Notes: a model not told the origin generated them from the sequence alone. A stretch of 64,000 bases of DNA from Prevotellaceae bacterium UBA4332 (GCA_002394365.1 DGTQ01000017.1:360706-424705), one strand, 5' to 3'; positions 1 to 8,312 are shown, counted from the first letter of the stretch. Numbers and translations: made by a program.

Positions 1-221
1 AGCAGTACATCAACTGCATAGGCAAAGCCGTAGAAGTACTCGACGCTGGTGGTGCAAAATATAAGGGCACGCTGACAAAAGTGGAAGCACCTGCCTTTAC
101 TATCCTGACACAAGAGAAACAGAAGCAGGAGGGCAAAAAGCGCCCTGTTTTGGTAGATGTTGAAAAGGTATTCTCTATGGACGAGGTAAAATACTGTAAG
201 TATCTTATTGATTTCAAGTAA
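1..221 (+). CDS. rimP: Ribosome maturation factor RimP (C-terminal part)
   Basis: The window opens inside this gene; the visible frame starts at base 3 and gives 72 residues ending in YLIDFK and TAA. RimP assists maturation of the 30S ribosomal subunit. The visible part fits the C-terminal SH3-like barrel: a beta-rich stretch (KAVEVLDAGGAKYKGTLTKV) followed by a lysine-rich loop and a closing segment beginning VEKVFSMDEV. The fragment alone is weak evidence; the call rests mainly on the classic rimP-nusA-infB order, with nusA starting 26 bases downstream. The N-terminal domain lies outside the window, so completeness cannot be judged. Confidence 0.8.
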   Translation, partial: QYINCIGKAVEVLDAGGAKYKGTLTKVEAPAFTILTQEKQKQEGKKRPVLVDVEKVFSMDEVKYCKYLIDFK

Positions 222-247
222 AAAAAATAACAAAAACAATATAACAA

Positions 248-1513
248 ATGGCAACAAAGACAACAACACTACAACCAAGCATGATCGAGACGTTCCGCGA
301 ATTTAAGGAAACGAAGAATATCGATCGCACAACACTCGTAAGCGTACTGGAAGAGAGCTTTCGCAACGTAATATCCAAGATATTCGGTAGCGATGCTAAC
401 TTCGACGTTATCGTTAATCCTGACAAGGGTGACTTTGAAATTTATCGCAACCGTGTGGTTGTTCCTGACGGAGAGGTAAGCGACGAGAACAAAGAAATAG
501 CGCTCTCTGAAGCGCAGCAGATACAGGATGACTACGAGGTAGGCGAGGATGTATCAGAGCGCGTGGACTTTGCAAAGTTTGGCAGACGTGCCATACTGAA
601 CCTGCGCCAGACACTTGCTTCAAAGATTCTGGAATTGGAGCACGACACATTATATAATAAGTATAAGGACCGTGTAGGCGAGATAGTAACTGGTGAGGTT
701 TACCAGATATGGAAGCGCGAAGTGCTCATCATTGATGATGAAGGCAACGAGATGCTCCTGCCTAAGTCTGGACAGATTCCTAATGACGTCTATCGTAAAA
801 ACGAGAGCATCAAGGCTGTCATAGACCGTGTAACCAACGAGAACAACAACCCAAAGATTATCCTCTCTCGTAGTTCTAACCTCTTCCTGCAGCGTCTGAT
901 GGAGGCTGAGGTGCCTGAAATAGCTGACGGACTTGTAGCTATTCGCAAGATAGCACGCATACCAGGCGAGCGTGCCAAGATAGCAGTAGAGAGCTTCGAC
1001 GACCGCATTGACCCAGTAGGAGCATGCGTAGGCGTAAAGGGTAGTCGTGTGCATGGCATTGTTCGTGAATTGTGCAACGAGAATCTTGATGTTATCAACT
1101 ACACAGACAACATCAAACTATTCATACAACGTTCACTCGCACCTGCACAGATTAACTCCATACAGCTCAACGAAGAGGAGCGTAAGGCTGAGGTTTATCT
1201 GCGCCCAGAGGAGGTTTCACTTGCCATCGGCAGAAACGGTCAGAACATCAAGCTTGCTTCTATGCTTACAGAATACACCATTGACGTATTCCGCGAACTC
1301 GATGACCAGAGCGCTGACGAGGAGGACATCTACCTCGACGAGTTCAATGACGAGGTTGACCAGTGGGTTATCGATGCTATCAAGGGTATTGGTCTTGATA
1401 CGGCTAAGCAGGTACTCAACGCACCTCGTGAGATGCTCATCACAAAGGCTGACCTCGAAGAAGAGACTGTAGATCAGCTGCTCAGCGTACTGAAAGCTGA
1501 ATTTGAGAAGTAA
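248..1513 (+). CDS. nusA: Transcription termination/antitermination factor NusA
   Basis: Cytoplasmic RNA polymerase-binding factor that modulates pausing, intrinsic termination and antitermination. The 421-residue protein has the usual order: N-terminal polymerase-binding domain (about 1-130), S1 domain (about 140-205, beginning GEIVTGEVYQI), KH1 (about 235-300, with GACVGVKGSRVHGIVREL) and KH2 (about 305-370, with EVSLAIGRNGQNIKLAS). A short acidic C-terminal region (about 375-421) resembles a single helix-hairpin-helix unit, shorter than the two acidic repeats of E. coli NusA. The ATG lies 26 bases after rimP in an A-rich leader without a Shine-Dalgarno sequence. It is co-directional with rimP and infB and very probably in one operon. 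Confidence 0.97.
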   Translation: MATKTTTLQPSMIETFREFKETKNIDRTTLVSVLEESFRNVISKIFGSDANFDVIVNPDKGDFEIYRNRVVVPDGEVSDENKEIALSEAQQIQDDYEVGEDVSERVDFAKFGRRAILNLRQTLASKILELEHDTLYNKYKDRVGEIVTGEVYQIWKREVLIIDDEGNEMLLPKSGQIPNDVYRKNESIKAVIDRVTNENNNPKIILSRSSNLFLQRLMEAEVPEIADGLVAIRKIARIPGERAKIAVESFDDRIDPVGACVGVKGSRVHGIVRELCNENLDVINYTDNIKLFIQRSLAPAQINSIQLNEEERKAEVYLRPEEVSLAIGRNGQNIKLASMLTEYTIDVFRELDDQSADEEDIYLDEFNDEVDQWVIDAIKGIGLDTAKQVLNAPREMLITKADLEEETVDQLLSVLKAEFEK

Positions 1514-1520
1514 GAATTTA

Positions 1521-1562
1521 AAAAGGAACTATAGAAACTATAGGAACTATTAAAAGAACTAT
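1521..1562. repeat. 9-bp CTATAG-type repeats between nusA and infB
   Basis: The 51-base nusA-infB gap is filled by degenerate 9-bp units of the form GAACTATAG. The same unit in the other orientation (CTATAGTTC) fills the junction at 45414-45468, and a single copy occurs near 47459. The units end within a few bases of the infB ATG, in the region that should form its translation initiation site. Function unknown. Confidence 0.7.
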
Positions 1563-1564
1563 CA

Positions 1565-4261
1565 ATGAGTATAAGATTAAATAAAGCAATAAGCGAACTC
1601 AATATCGGCTTGCAAACTGCCGTCGATTTCCTTGAGAAGAAAGCTGAGCTCGGTGAGGTGAAGAACGACCTGAACTTCAAACTTAACGATGCACAGTATG
1701 ATGCCCTCGTGGTAGCTTTCAAGGGCGACAAGGAGGTACGCACGCAGGCTGAGAAGATATTCCAGCGCAAGGAAAAGCCTGCAAAGAAAGAGAAACAGGC
1801 ATCTGCACCTGCGCCAGCACCAGAACAGGCTGTTACTCCTGGTGATGCGCTGATACAGAAGAAAAGCGAAGTTAAACCACTCGGCAAAATCAACCTCGAC
1901 AAGAAGCCTGCTGCACCAGCGCCTGAAAAGAAGGCTGAAAAAGCACCAGAGGCTGTGGTAAAGGAAGAGCCTAAGCAGGAAAAGCAGGAGGTTGCTGCAC
2001 CTGAAAAGAAGGCTGAGAACAAGCCTGAGATTTTCACCCTCAAGAGCGACAGGAAGAAGGTTGAGGGACCTACCGTACTTGGCACAGTGGACCTCTCTGC
2101 CATCAACCAGAGTACTCGTCCTAAGAAGAAAACAAAGGAAGAGAAGCGCAAGGAGCGCGAAGAAAAGAGTGCGGCTAAGAAGAAGAGAAACCGCATAGGC
2201 AAGGAGCGAGTTGACGTAAACGACACTGCCAACTTCCAGCAGGGTGGCAAGAATGGTAAGAACGCACGCACTACAGCTGGCAAGGGCGACCCTAACCAGC
2301 AGGGTGGTGGTAAGAAGAAGAACAAGAAGAAGGGCAATCAGACACCTGAGGTAAGCGACGAAGACGTTGCACGCCAGGTAAAAGAGACGCTCGCACGTCT
2401 TACCAGCAAGACAACCCAAAACAAGAAGGGTGCTAAGTATCGTAAGGAGAAGCGTGATGCAGCGGCTCAGCAGCGTGAGGAAGACATGCTGATGGGCGAA
2501 ATGGAGAGCAAGACGCTGAAACTCACAGAATACGTTACCGTGAGCGAACTTGCTACCATGATGGACGTACCTGTCACAAAGCTCATTGGCACACTGATGT
2601 CTGTAGGTATCATGGTAAGTATCAACCAGCGTCTTGACGCTGAAACCATCAACCTCGTTGCTGAGGAGTTCGGGTTTACAACAGAATACGTATCTGCAGA
2701 GGTGCAGGAAGCTATACAGGAAGCAGAGGATGACGAGAACGACCTCATAGCACGTGCTCCAATCGTAACGGTAATGGGACACGTTGACCACGGTAAGACA
2801 TCATTGCTCGACTATGTTCGCAACACCAATGTCATAGCAGGTGAGGCTGGTGGCATAACCCAGCATATTGGCGCATACAACGTAAAACTTGCTGACGGCA
2901 GACGCATAACTTTCCTCGACACCCCAGGTCACGAGGCATTTACAGCTATGCGTGCACGTGGTACACAAGTAACAGATATAGCCATCATCATTATAGCAGC
3001 TGATGACTCTGTGATGCCTACCACCAAGGAGGCTATCGCACACGCCCAGGCTGCCAATGTGCCTATGGTATTTGCCATCAACAAGATTGACAAGCCAGGT
3101 GCCAACCCTGACAAGATACGTCAGGACCTTGCTGCCATGAACCTCCTTGTGGAGGAATGGGGTGGTAAGTATCAGTGCCAGGAGATAAGTGCCAAGAAAG
3201 GCATTGGCGTAGAGGAACTAATGGAAAAAGTTCTTCTCGAAGCCGAAATGCTCGACCTCAAGGCTAACCCTAACCGTAATGCAACTGGCTCTGTTATCGA
3301 GTCTTCTCTTGACAAGGGCAGAGGCTACGTTTCAACAGTACTCGTAAGCAACGGTACGCTCAAGGTTGGCGACATCATCATAGCAGGTACTGCATGGGGC
3401 AGAGTAAAGGCTATGTTTAACGAGCGTGGTGCTAACGTGGAGCAGGCACGCCCATCTGAGCCAGTAATTGTTCTGGGACTGAATGGTGCGCCACAGGCTG
3501 GTGACTCTTTCCATATCATGGAAACGGAGCAGGAAGCCAAGACAATAGCCAACAAGCGCATGCAGCTGCAGCGCGAACAGAGTCTCAGGACCACCAAGAC
3601 ACTCTCTCTGGAGGAGATAGCTCATCGCGTGGCATTGGGAGAGTTCCACGAACTCAACCTCGTAGTAAAGGGAGACACACAGGGTTCTGTGGAGGCACTC
3701 TCCGACTCTTTCATAAAGATGTCAACAGAGAAGGTGCAGGTAAACGTAATCCTGCAAGGCGTAGGACAGATTTCGGAGAACGACGTAACCCTCGCCTCAA
3801 CAGCACAGAATGGTATGATAGTAGGTTTCCAGGTACGTCCTTCAGCTGCGGCAAAGAAACTGGCAGAGCAGGAAGGTGTGGAAATCAACACATACTCCGT
3901 TATCTACGATGCCATGGACGACATCAAAGCTGCCATGGAAGGTATGCTTGACAAGGTTAAGAAGGAAATCTCTACTGGTCAGGTTGAAGTCAAGGAAGTC
4001 TTCAAAATCTCCAAGGTGGGCAGCGTAGCAGGCTGTATGGTTACCGATGGTAAGGTACACGCCAAGGACAAGGCTCGTCTCATACGTGACGGCATAGTAA
4101 TCTTCACTGGCGAAATCAATGCCCTGAAACGCTATAAGGATGACGTGAAGGAGGTTGCTACAGGCTTTGAATGTGGTATCTCTCTCGTAAACTTCAACGA
4201 CATCGAGACTGGCGACATTATAGAGACATTCACCGAGATAGAGGTGGAACAGAAACTATAA
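1565..4261 (+). CDS. infB: Translation initiation factor IF-2
   Basis: GTPase that positions initiator tRNA on the 30S subunit and promotes subunit joining. The 898 residues show: an IF2_N module at 1-55 (MSIRLNKAISELNIGLQTAV); a long Lys/Glu/Pro/Ala-rich linker of about 60-310 that is probably disordered; a second IF2_N module at about 318-375 (LTEYVTVSELATMMDVP); then the G domain with GHVDHGKT at about 405-412, DTPGH at 452-456 and NKID at 506-509. Domains II to IV follow to the C-terminus. Length and order are typical of Bacteroidetes IF-2. The gene lies 51 bases after nusA and ends at an intrinsic terminator, so it probably closes the rimP-nusA-infB operon. Confidence 0.98.
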   Translation: MSIRLNKAISELNIGLQTAVDFLEKKAELGEVKNDLNFKLNDAQYDALVVAFKGDKEVRTQAEKIFQRKEKPAKKEKQASAPAPAPEQAVTPGDALIQKKSEVKPLGKINLDKKPAAPAPEKKAEKAPEAVVKEEPKQEKQEVAAPEKKAENKPEIFTLKSDRKKVEGPTVLGTVDLSAINQSTRPKKKTKEEKRKEREEKSAAKKKRNRIGKERVDVNDTANFQQGGKNGKNARTTAGKGDPNQQGGGKKKNKKKGNQTPEVSDEDVARQVKETLARLTSKTTQNKKGAKYRKEKRDAAAQQREEDMLMGEMESKTLKLTEYVTVSELATMMDVPVTKLIGTLMSVGIMVSINQRLDAETINLVAEEFGFTTEYVSAEVQEAIQEAEDDENDLIARAPIVTVMGHVDHGKTSLLDYVRNTNVIAGEAGGITQHIGAYNVKLADGRRITFLDTPGHEAFTAMRARGTQVTDIAIIIIAADDSVMPTTKEAIAHAQAANVPMVFAINKIDKPGANPDKIRQDLAAMNLLVEEWGGKYQCQEISAKKGIGVEELMEKVLLEAEMLDLKANPNRNATGSVIESSLDKGRGYVSTVLVSNGTLKVGDIIIAGTAWGRVKAMFNERGANVEQARPSEPVIVLGLNGAPQAGDSFHIMETEQEAKTIANKRMQLQREQSLRTTKTLSLEEIAHRVALGEFHELNLVVKGDTQGSVEALSDSFIKMSTEKVQVNVILQGVGQISENDVTLASTAQNGMIVGFQVRPSAAAKKLAEQEGVEINTYSVIYDAMDDIKAAMEGMLDKVKKEISTGQVEVKEVFKISKVGSVAGCMVTDGKVHAKDKARLIRDGIVIFTGEINALKRYKDDVKEVATGFECGISLVNFNDIETGDIIETFTEIEVEQKL

Positions 4262-4287
4262 AAGCACCACATATAAACACATAAAGC

Positions 4288-4325
4288 AAAAGAGCAGCAT
4301 CATTCTGATGTTGCTCTTTTACTTT
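4288..4325 (+). terminator. Intrinsic terminator after infB, possibly bidirectional
   Basis: Arms 4288-4302 and 4306-4320 form a 15-bp stem with one G-U pair around a 3-base TTC loop, with T-rich sequence on the right and A-rich sequence on the left. It can end infB and, read on the other strand, hsp20. Confidence 0.85.
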
Positions 4326-4330
4326 ATCTT

Positions 4331-4361
4331 CTTCGCTTCGCTCAGGCGAGCATAGCTCGGA
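4331..4361. repeat. Short dispersed hairpin (GCGAGCATAGCTCG type)
   Basis: A CTTCGCTTCGCTCAGG segment followed by the palindrome GCGAGCATAGCTCGG. Close relatives occur at about 24600-24632 and, in the other orientation, at 57289-57325; related loops are at 45865-45885 and 55407-55424. All are intergenic and lie near gene ends. The copy here overlaps the 3' flank of hsp20. Confidence 0.6.
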
Positions 4362-4369
4362 ATCTGCTT

Positions 4370-4792
4370 TTACTTTATCTCAATAGACTTGGTAACCTTC
4401 TCCTTTGGAGCCGTCTTAGGCATGGTGATGGTCAGTATGCCATCCTCTACCTTTGCTGAGATGCCGTTCCTCTCCACATCGTCAGGCAGTGCATAGCTCT
4501 GCTCGTAGTTAGAGTAAGAGAACTCACGGCGCAGATAGTGATGCTTCTTGTCTTCCTCCTTGTGCTCCATCTTGTTCTCGATGGCTATGGTAAGGTTGCC
4601 CTCGTCATTGATACCTACTCGGCAATACTCCTTCTTGATACCAGGAGCTGCAAGCTCCATAATATAAGCCTTGTCGCTCTCCTTTACGTTGACTGCTGGT
4701 GCAGTGCCGTTGGCATGTGGTGCAAAATCAGACTTCATAAAATCATCAAACACTGTTGGAAACCAATTACTTCTAAACATTACTGGTAACAT
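4370..4792 (-). CDS. Hsp20/alpha-crystallin small heat shock protein
   Basis: ATP-independent holdase chaperone expected in the cytoplasm. The 140-residue product has a short N-terminal arm (MLPVMFRSNWFPTVFDDFM), an alpha-crystallin domain at about 32-130 (AVNVKESDKAYIMELAAPGI through VEDGILTITMPKT) and a C-terminal SIEIK that supplies the I-x-I motif used in oligomer assembly. Length and order are standard for the family. The ATG at 4792 is preceded by a strong AAGGAGG (4801-4807), rare in this window and good support for this start. It is convergent with infB across a shared terminator and lies downstream of, and co-directional with, the Na/phosphate transporter, 167 bases apart. Confidence 0.95.
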   Translation of the reverse strand: MLPVMFRSNWFPTVFDDFMKSDFAPHANGTAPAVNVKESDKAYIMELAAPGIKKEYCRVGINDEGNLTIAIENKMEHKEEDKKHHYLRREFSYSNYEQSYALPDDVERNGISAKVEDGILTITMPKTAPKEKVTKSIEIK

Positions 4793-4800
4793 AATTTTGT

Positions 4801-4807
4801 CCTCCTT
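4801..4807 (-). promoter_or_regulatory. Strong Shine-Dalgarno of the Hsp20 gene
   Basis: On the minus strand AAGGAGG lies 8 bases upstream of the ATG. Most genes here have A/T-rich leaders without such a motif, as is usual in Bacteroidetes, so this exception fixes the start and suggests strong translation. Confidence 0.75.
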
Positions 4808-4959
4808 GTTTTTTATTGTTTGTTATTAATTTGTAAGTTTGGTTTATCATGGAGTTTATCGCTCCGTTTTCACCACCCCATAAATCAACAACCGTGCCCA
4901 ATAACGTTTTGTGTCATTCTGTCTTTTGTTTGATGTCAATTTGTCACACCACGACGGCC

Positions 4960-6642
4960 TTACACACCGAAACGAGCCTGAACAACATTAACTACATAGT
5001 CACCAAGTTTCTCACACTCGTTTATCATGTCATTAAACATGGTGCCCATTGCATAGTCATATTCATGCTCGTCAACAGCATTTATATTTTCGGCTTTCTG
5101 CTTGTTACGCAGTTGGTTTATTTCCTCTTCTATATGGTAACTTACGCCAATATCATGCTGCGTGCTGTGCCCTGTCATAACAACATTCATCTGAGTGAGC
5201 GAAGCATTGGCAAGGTCCATCATCTCGTTGAGCTTGTCATTAAGCTTATCATTGAACTTCATGCCAACCTCGTTGCGACGTTTAAGGGTGCGAGCAAGAT
5301 TGAAGCAAGCATCACCGATGCTCTCAAGCTCGCTTATCTCTCGCAGCATTTGTCGCACTTTCGTTTTAGTAATATCACTAAGGTGGTCATTGCTTACGCC
5401 CTCAAGATAACGTGCAATCTCTATCTCCATCTTATCCGTTATCTCCTCCTTATGCTTTACCTTCTCAAATATTTGCGTAAACTTCTTGTTGTCATACTCG
5501 TTGAGCATCGTTCTCACTGTCCCGAACATCTCTTGAACATACTGGGCAAAGCGAGCCGTCTCCATCTGTGCCTGAAGCACGGAGATTTCTGGCGTCTGCA
5601 CAAGATTACTCTGTATGTATTGCAGACGGAACTCCTCATCCTCACCATTCTTTCTTTCTGGCAGCAGACGGCACACTACTTTCTCCATCTGAGGTATGAA
5701 ACCTATGAGGATAGCCGTATTGGTGACATTAAAACAGGTATGAAACATGGAAAGCACTATCGGCAACAGGGCTCTCTGCCCACCAGTTGCAGGGTCATAG
5801 CCCACCAGCCAACATACCGTATCCACAAAGGGATAGAACACGCACAGCACCCACATGACTCCAAAGACATTAAACAGCAAATGGGCAAGAGCAGCACGAC
5901 GCGCCTGAACATTTGCGCCAAGCGCGGCAAGGTTTGCCGTAGCAGTAGTACCGATATTCTCACCCATCACGAGTGCTATGCCTAAATATATCGGAAGCAC
6001 GCCAGTAGAACACAGCAATATGGTGATAGCCATAACGGCTGCTGATGATTGCACTATACAGGTGATTATCGTACCTATTGCAAGGAAGGCAAGGATAGTA
6101 AGGTAACTGCCTGTATCAAACGAGCTAAAGAAATTCACCACAGAGGCATTATGTTCAAGGTCCATCTCCTTGCCTGTCGTACTCAGCATTACGAGAGAAA
6201 GAAACATAAAGGCTATGCCATAGAGGAAATCACCCACAATACGATGACGGCTGGTGTATATTAAAACTATACCCACGAAGAACGCTGGATATACCACAGT
6301 CGAAAGGTCCACATTGTAACCAAGAGACATTATCCATGCCGTAAGCGTAGTACCTATGTTTGCACCCATGATGACCGAAATGGCCTGAGCAAGAGTAAGC
6401 AAGCCTGCAGAAACAAACGAAACCGTCATGACGGTAGTAGCTGATGACGACTGCACCGCACAGGTGACAAAAGCACCAGTAAGCATACCTGTAAAACGAT
6501 TGGTAGTGATACGAGCCAGAATATGACGCAACTGCGGACCAGCCATTTTCTGCAACGCATCACTCATGACCTTCATACCATAAATAAGCAAGCCCAGCGA
6601 ACCAAGCAGCTTAAAGGTAATCATGAGATAATCTTTTTCCAT
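4960..6642 (-). CDS. Na+/phosphate cotransporter with C-terminal PhoU-like domain
   Basis: Inner-membrane sodium-phosphate symporter of the PNaS (NptA/YjbB) family. The 560-residue protein has an N-terminal membrane part (about 1-310) with the duplicated signature of the family: QSSSATT at 64-70 and QSSAAVM in the second half, each followed by a G-x-N-I-G-T-T motif (GANIGTT, GENIGTT). Residues from about 340 to 560 are soluble and helical, with heptad patterns typical of a PhoU domain (ESIGDACFNLART, ECEKLGDYVVNVV). The PhoU-like part suggests activity tuned to phosphate status; that is family knowledge. A consensus promoter is upstream and the leader is about 55 nt. Confidence 0.95.
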   Translation of the reverse strand: MEKDYLMITFKLLGSLGLLIYGMKVMSDALQKMAGPQLRHILARITTNRFTGMLTGAFVTCAVQSSSATTVMTVSFVSAGLLTLAQAISVIMGANIGTTLTAWIMSLGYNVDLSTVVYPAFFVGIVLIYTSRHRIVGDFLYGIAFMFLSLVMLSTTGKEMDLEHNASVVNFFSSFDTGSYLTILAFLAIGTIITCIVQSSAAVMAITILLCSTGVLPIYLGIALVMGENIGTTATANLAALGANVQARRAALAHLLFNVFGVMWVLCVFYPFVDTVCWLVGYDPATGGQRALLPIVLSMFHTCFNVTNTAILIGFIPQMEKVVCRLLPERKNGEDEEFRLQYIQSNLVQTPEISVLQAQMETARFAQYVQEMFGTVRTMLNEYDNKKFTQIFEKVKHKEEITDKMEIEIARYLEGVSNDHLSDITKTKVRQMLREISELESIGDACFNLARTLKRRNEVGMKFNDKLNDKLNEMMDLANASLTQMNVVMTGHSTQHDIGVSYHIEEEINQLRNKQKAENINAVDEHEYDYAMGTMFNDMINECEKLGDYVVNVVQARFGV

Positions 6643-6704
6643 AAAGAAGTTGTTGCTGTAATGTCAGAATTTTGTAATTATATTAGTTTTATCCTATTCT
6701 CCTG

Positions 6705-6735
6705 CAAAGTTAAAACATTTCACACTTACTACAAA
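6705..6735 (-). promoter_or_regulatory. Bacteroidetes promoter of the Na/phosphate transporter
   Basis: On the minus strand TTTG (6732-6735), a 19-nt spacer and TAACTTTG (6705-6712) match the Bacteroidetes -33/-7 consensus exactly. Transcription should start near 6700, upstream of the ATG at 6642. Confidence 0.85.
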
Positions 6736-6772
6736 AAATAATGAGTAAAAAAAATAAAACGCACGTCCATTT

Positions 6773-6821
6773 TGTTTACTTTGTTGACAATGTTGACAAA
6801 GTTGATAATGTTAATTTTGAC
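6773..6821. repeat. 9-bp tandem repeat, TTGACAATG type
   Basis: Four to five degenerate 9-bp units (TTGACAATG, TTGACAAAG, TTGATAATG, TTAATTTTG). The last stretch, AATGTTAATTTTGAC at 6807-6821, is repeated exactly at 7027-7041, so the two copies bracket the 21-bp array that lies between. Confidence 0.75.
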
Positions 6822-6929
6822 CTGCACAAAAGAATAAAAATGTGCAAGAAAAACGTGAAACCAAAGATTTTACCACTTTCTTTACACGCTGAAAATCAAC
6901 GCGTTAGCCACAAGGCGGCGATATGGTTT

Positions 6930-7012
6930 GCAGAAGCAGTACTTCTGCGTTCAGAAGCACGAGAAGGAGGACATAGAAGCAGTGGAAGGGCACGCAGAAG
7001 TACTGCTTCTGC
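6930..7012. repeat. 21-bp palindromic tandem array (copy 1)
   Basis: Four units of about 21 bp. The outer units are near-perfect palindromes (GCAGAAGCAGTACTTCTGC and GCAGAAGTACTGCTTCTGC) and the inner two are degenerate. Related arrays are at 19740-19823, 41860-41938, 55463-55586 and 56899-56980. The rest of the 6643-7140 gap holds only the transporter promoter, the 9-bp repeat and AT-rich sequence; I see no convincing gene in it. Confidence 0.8.
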
Positions 7013-7140
7013 AAGCGCCTCTTCCAAATGTTAATTTTGACATATTCTTGCACTTTTTAAGTCAAGGTGCCGCAGAACAAGAATAGTCAAATGGCGAACA
7101 GCAACAACGACGGCTATAACGTCCATCAGCCCTCTCTGTT

Positions 7141-7470
7141 TTAGATAACAACAGCTGTTCCACTGGTGGCAACCATCAGCATCGAATTTCCTTTGCCAAT
7201 GGTTTCATAGTCTATATCTATGCCCACGATGGCATTAGCTCCCATTTCCTGAGCACGCTCCATCATTTCCTGCATAGAGGTATCCTTCGCCTCACGGAGC
7301 ACTTTCTCGTAACTGCCTGAGCGACCTCCTATAACGTCACGTATTCCAGCAAAGAAATCCTTGACGAAGTTGGCACCAATAATTGTTTCACCTGTCACCA
7401 CACCCTTATATTCGCGGATGGCGTGACCTTCAATCTGTGGGGTTGTTGAAAGAATCATAACAGTATTCAT
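7141..7470 (-). CDS. YbjQ/UPF0145-family protein
   Basis: A 109-residue cytoplasmic protein of unknown function. It matches the YbjQ-type heavy-metal-binding-like fold throughout: an N-terminal strand with STTPQIEG, the conserved VTGETIIGANFVKDFFAGIRD segment, GGRSGSYE, a helix with MQEMMERAQEMGANAIVG, and a final glycine-rich strand pair. Family members form homopentamers; no catalytic role is established. The ATG at 7470 directly abuts the stop of the MFS remnant (stop at 7471), so both are probably on one transcript from the promoter at 7731-7738. Length is normal for the family. Confidence 0.88.
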   Translation of the reverse strand: MNTVMILSTTPQIEGHAIREYKGVVTGETIIGANFVKDFFAGIRDVIGGRSGSYEKVLREAKDTSMQEMMERAQEMGANAIVGIDIDYETIGKGNSMLMVATSGTAVVI

Positions 7471-7701
7471 TTAAAAGTTTTTATGTAGTTTCTCATATGC
7501 CGATAGAAAAAGCGTTGCTGACGCAAAACAGCCTCCGACGATGCAGACTCCAGTCCATCCTGCCACACTCCATCCCAAGCCAGAGCAGAACGTGCCGAGA
7601 CTACCACCAATGAAGAAGGTGGTCATGAAGATGGTGTTTACACGATTGGTGGCATCAGGCAACTGTTGCAGGCTGGCACTCTGGTTGCAGACGTACCATT
7701 T
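7471..7701 (-). pseudogene. 3' remnant of an MFS transporter gene
   Basis: An open frame of about 76 codons with no ATG before a TGA at 7702. It reads NQSASLQQLPDATNRVNTIF, then FMTTFFIGGSLGT and a glycine-rich membrane segment. This matches the region around transmembrane segments 10-12 of DHA1-type MFS exporters (the NQ..i..l.p.a.nR.Nt.fm...fiGG..G block). Everything upstream, about 80% of a normal 390-400-residue transporter, is missing. A TTG at 7662 could initiate a 63-residue peptide, but two membrane segments could not transport. Its stop touches the YbjQ start, so it probably survives as leader of that gene. Confidence 0.75.
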
Positions 7702-7730
7702 TCATCCATAATTATTATTAAACATCATTG

Positions 7731-7738
7731 CAAAGGTA
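7731..7738 (-). promoter_or_regulatory. -7 box for the MFS remnant/YbjQ transcript
   Basis: TACCTTTG on the minus strand, back to back with the divergent promoter at 7744-7779. No clear -33 TTTG is seen at the expected distance. Confidence 0.6.
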
Positions 7739-7743
7739 AGTAT

Positions 7744-7779
7744 TTTTCTTGAACATTCAAAATCTTTTCATTACCTTTG
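7744..7779 (+). promoter_or_regulatory. Promoter of the PPC-domain gene
   Basis: A TTTTTCTTG stretch ending at 7751, 20 nt, then TACCTTTG at 7772-7779. A transcript starting near 7784 excludes the in-frame ATG at 7749 and supports ATG 7875. Confidence 0.7.
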
Positions 7780-7874
7780 CAGAGAATTTTTATTTATGCC
7801 ATGCTACAACTGAAGTCACCAAAGCAGGTGACAAAAAAGATAACAGGACAAAGTTTCATCAAAACTTTTATAAA

Positions 7875-8312
7875 ATGGACTACAGGAAGATAGGTGATAC
7901 ATACTATATCAGGATGGATAGAGGCGATGAAGTGATAGCTAATATCCTCGAAGTCTGCCGTAAAGAATCTATTCCTTCCGCTGTGTTCTCTGGTATAGGA
8001 GGCTGTAAAAGTGCCGAGTTGCAGGTATTCATACCAGAGACAGGCGAGTTTGAGACTGAGCAGTTAGAAGGAATGTTGGAACTGGTGTCTATAAATGGCA
8101 ATGTGGTATCAGGAGAGGATGGCAGGCTCTACCACCACACTCATGCTCTGTTCTCATATAAACAGGATGGACAGCATGGTATGGCTGGTGGTCATCTGAA
8201 ATCTACCACCATTCTCTATACTGCAGAAATAGAGTTGCGTCCTACTGTTGGTGGCTCTATTGGCAGAAAGTTTGACCCTGAGACAGGTACAGGTTTTTGG
8301 GAATTTAAGTAA
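7875..8312 (+). CDS. PPC-domain (DUF296) protein
   Basis: A 145-residue protein matching the PPC fold (plants and prokaryotes conserved), found alone in many bacteria and fused to AT-hooks in plants. Visible family features: MDYRKIGDTYYIRMDRGDEV at the start, the SGIGGCKSAEL turn, and the conserved YHHTHALFSY ... GMAGGHLKSTT histidine segment that binds a metal or forms the trimer interface in known structures. Bacterial members are usually described as putative DNA-binding proteins; the role here is unknown. The frame is open upstream to 7749, but the promoter -7 box at 7772-7779 lies inside that extension, so ATG 7875 is chosen. An intrinsic terminator follows. Confidence 0.85.
   Translation: MDYRKIGDTYYIRMDRGDEVIANILEVCRKESIPSAVFSGIGGCKSAELQVFIPETGEFETEQLEGMLELVSINGNVVSGEDGRLYHHTHALFSYKQDGQHGMAGGHLKSTTILYTAEIELRPTVGGSIGRKFDPETGTGFWEFK

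Noticed and set aside
1577..2791. A minus-strand frame of 404 codons opposite infB
   Set aside because: Shadow of the Lys/Glu-rich IF-2 linker; its Leu/Cys-rich product is what reversing such codons gives.
4849..5985. A long plus-strand frame of 378 codons opposite the Na/phosphate transporter
   Set aside because: It is wholly antisense to a gene with clear family motifs, crosses its 3' end, and its translation is Leu/His-rich without any recognisable domain.
6741..7034. A plus-strand frame of 97 codons after the transporter promoter
   Set aside because: It is made of the 9-bp repeat and the 21-bp array; repeats, not protein constraint, keep it open.
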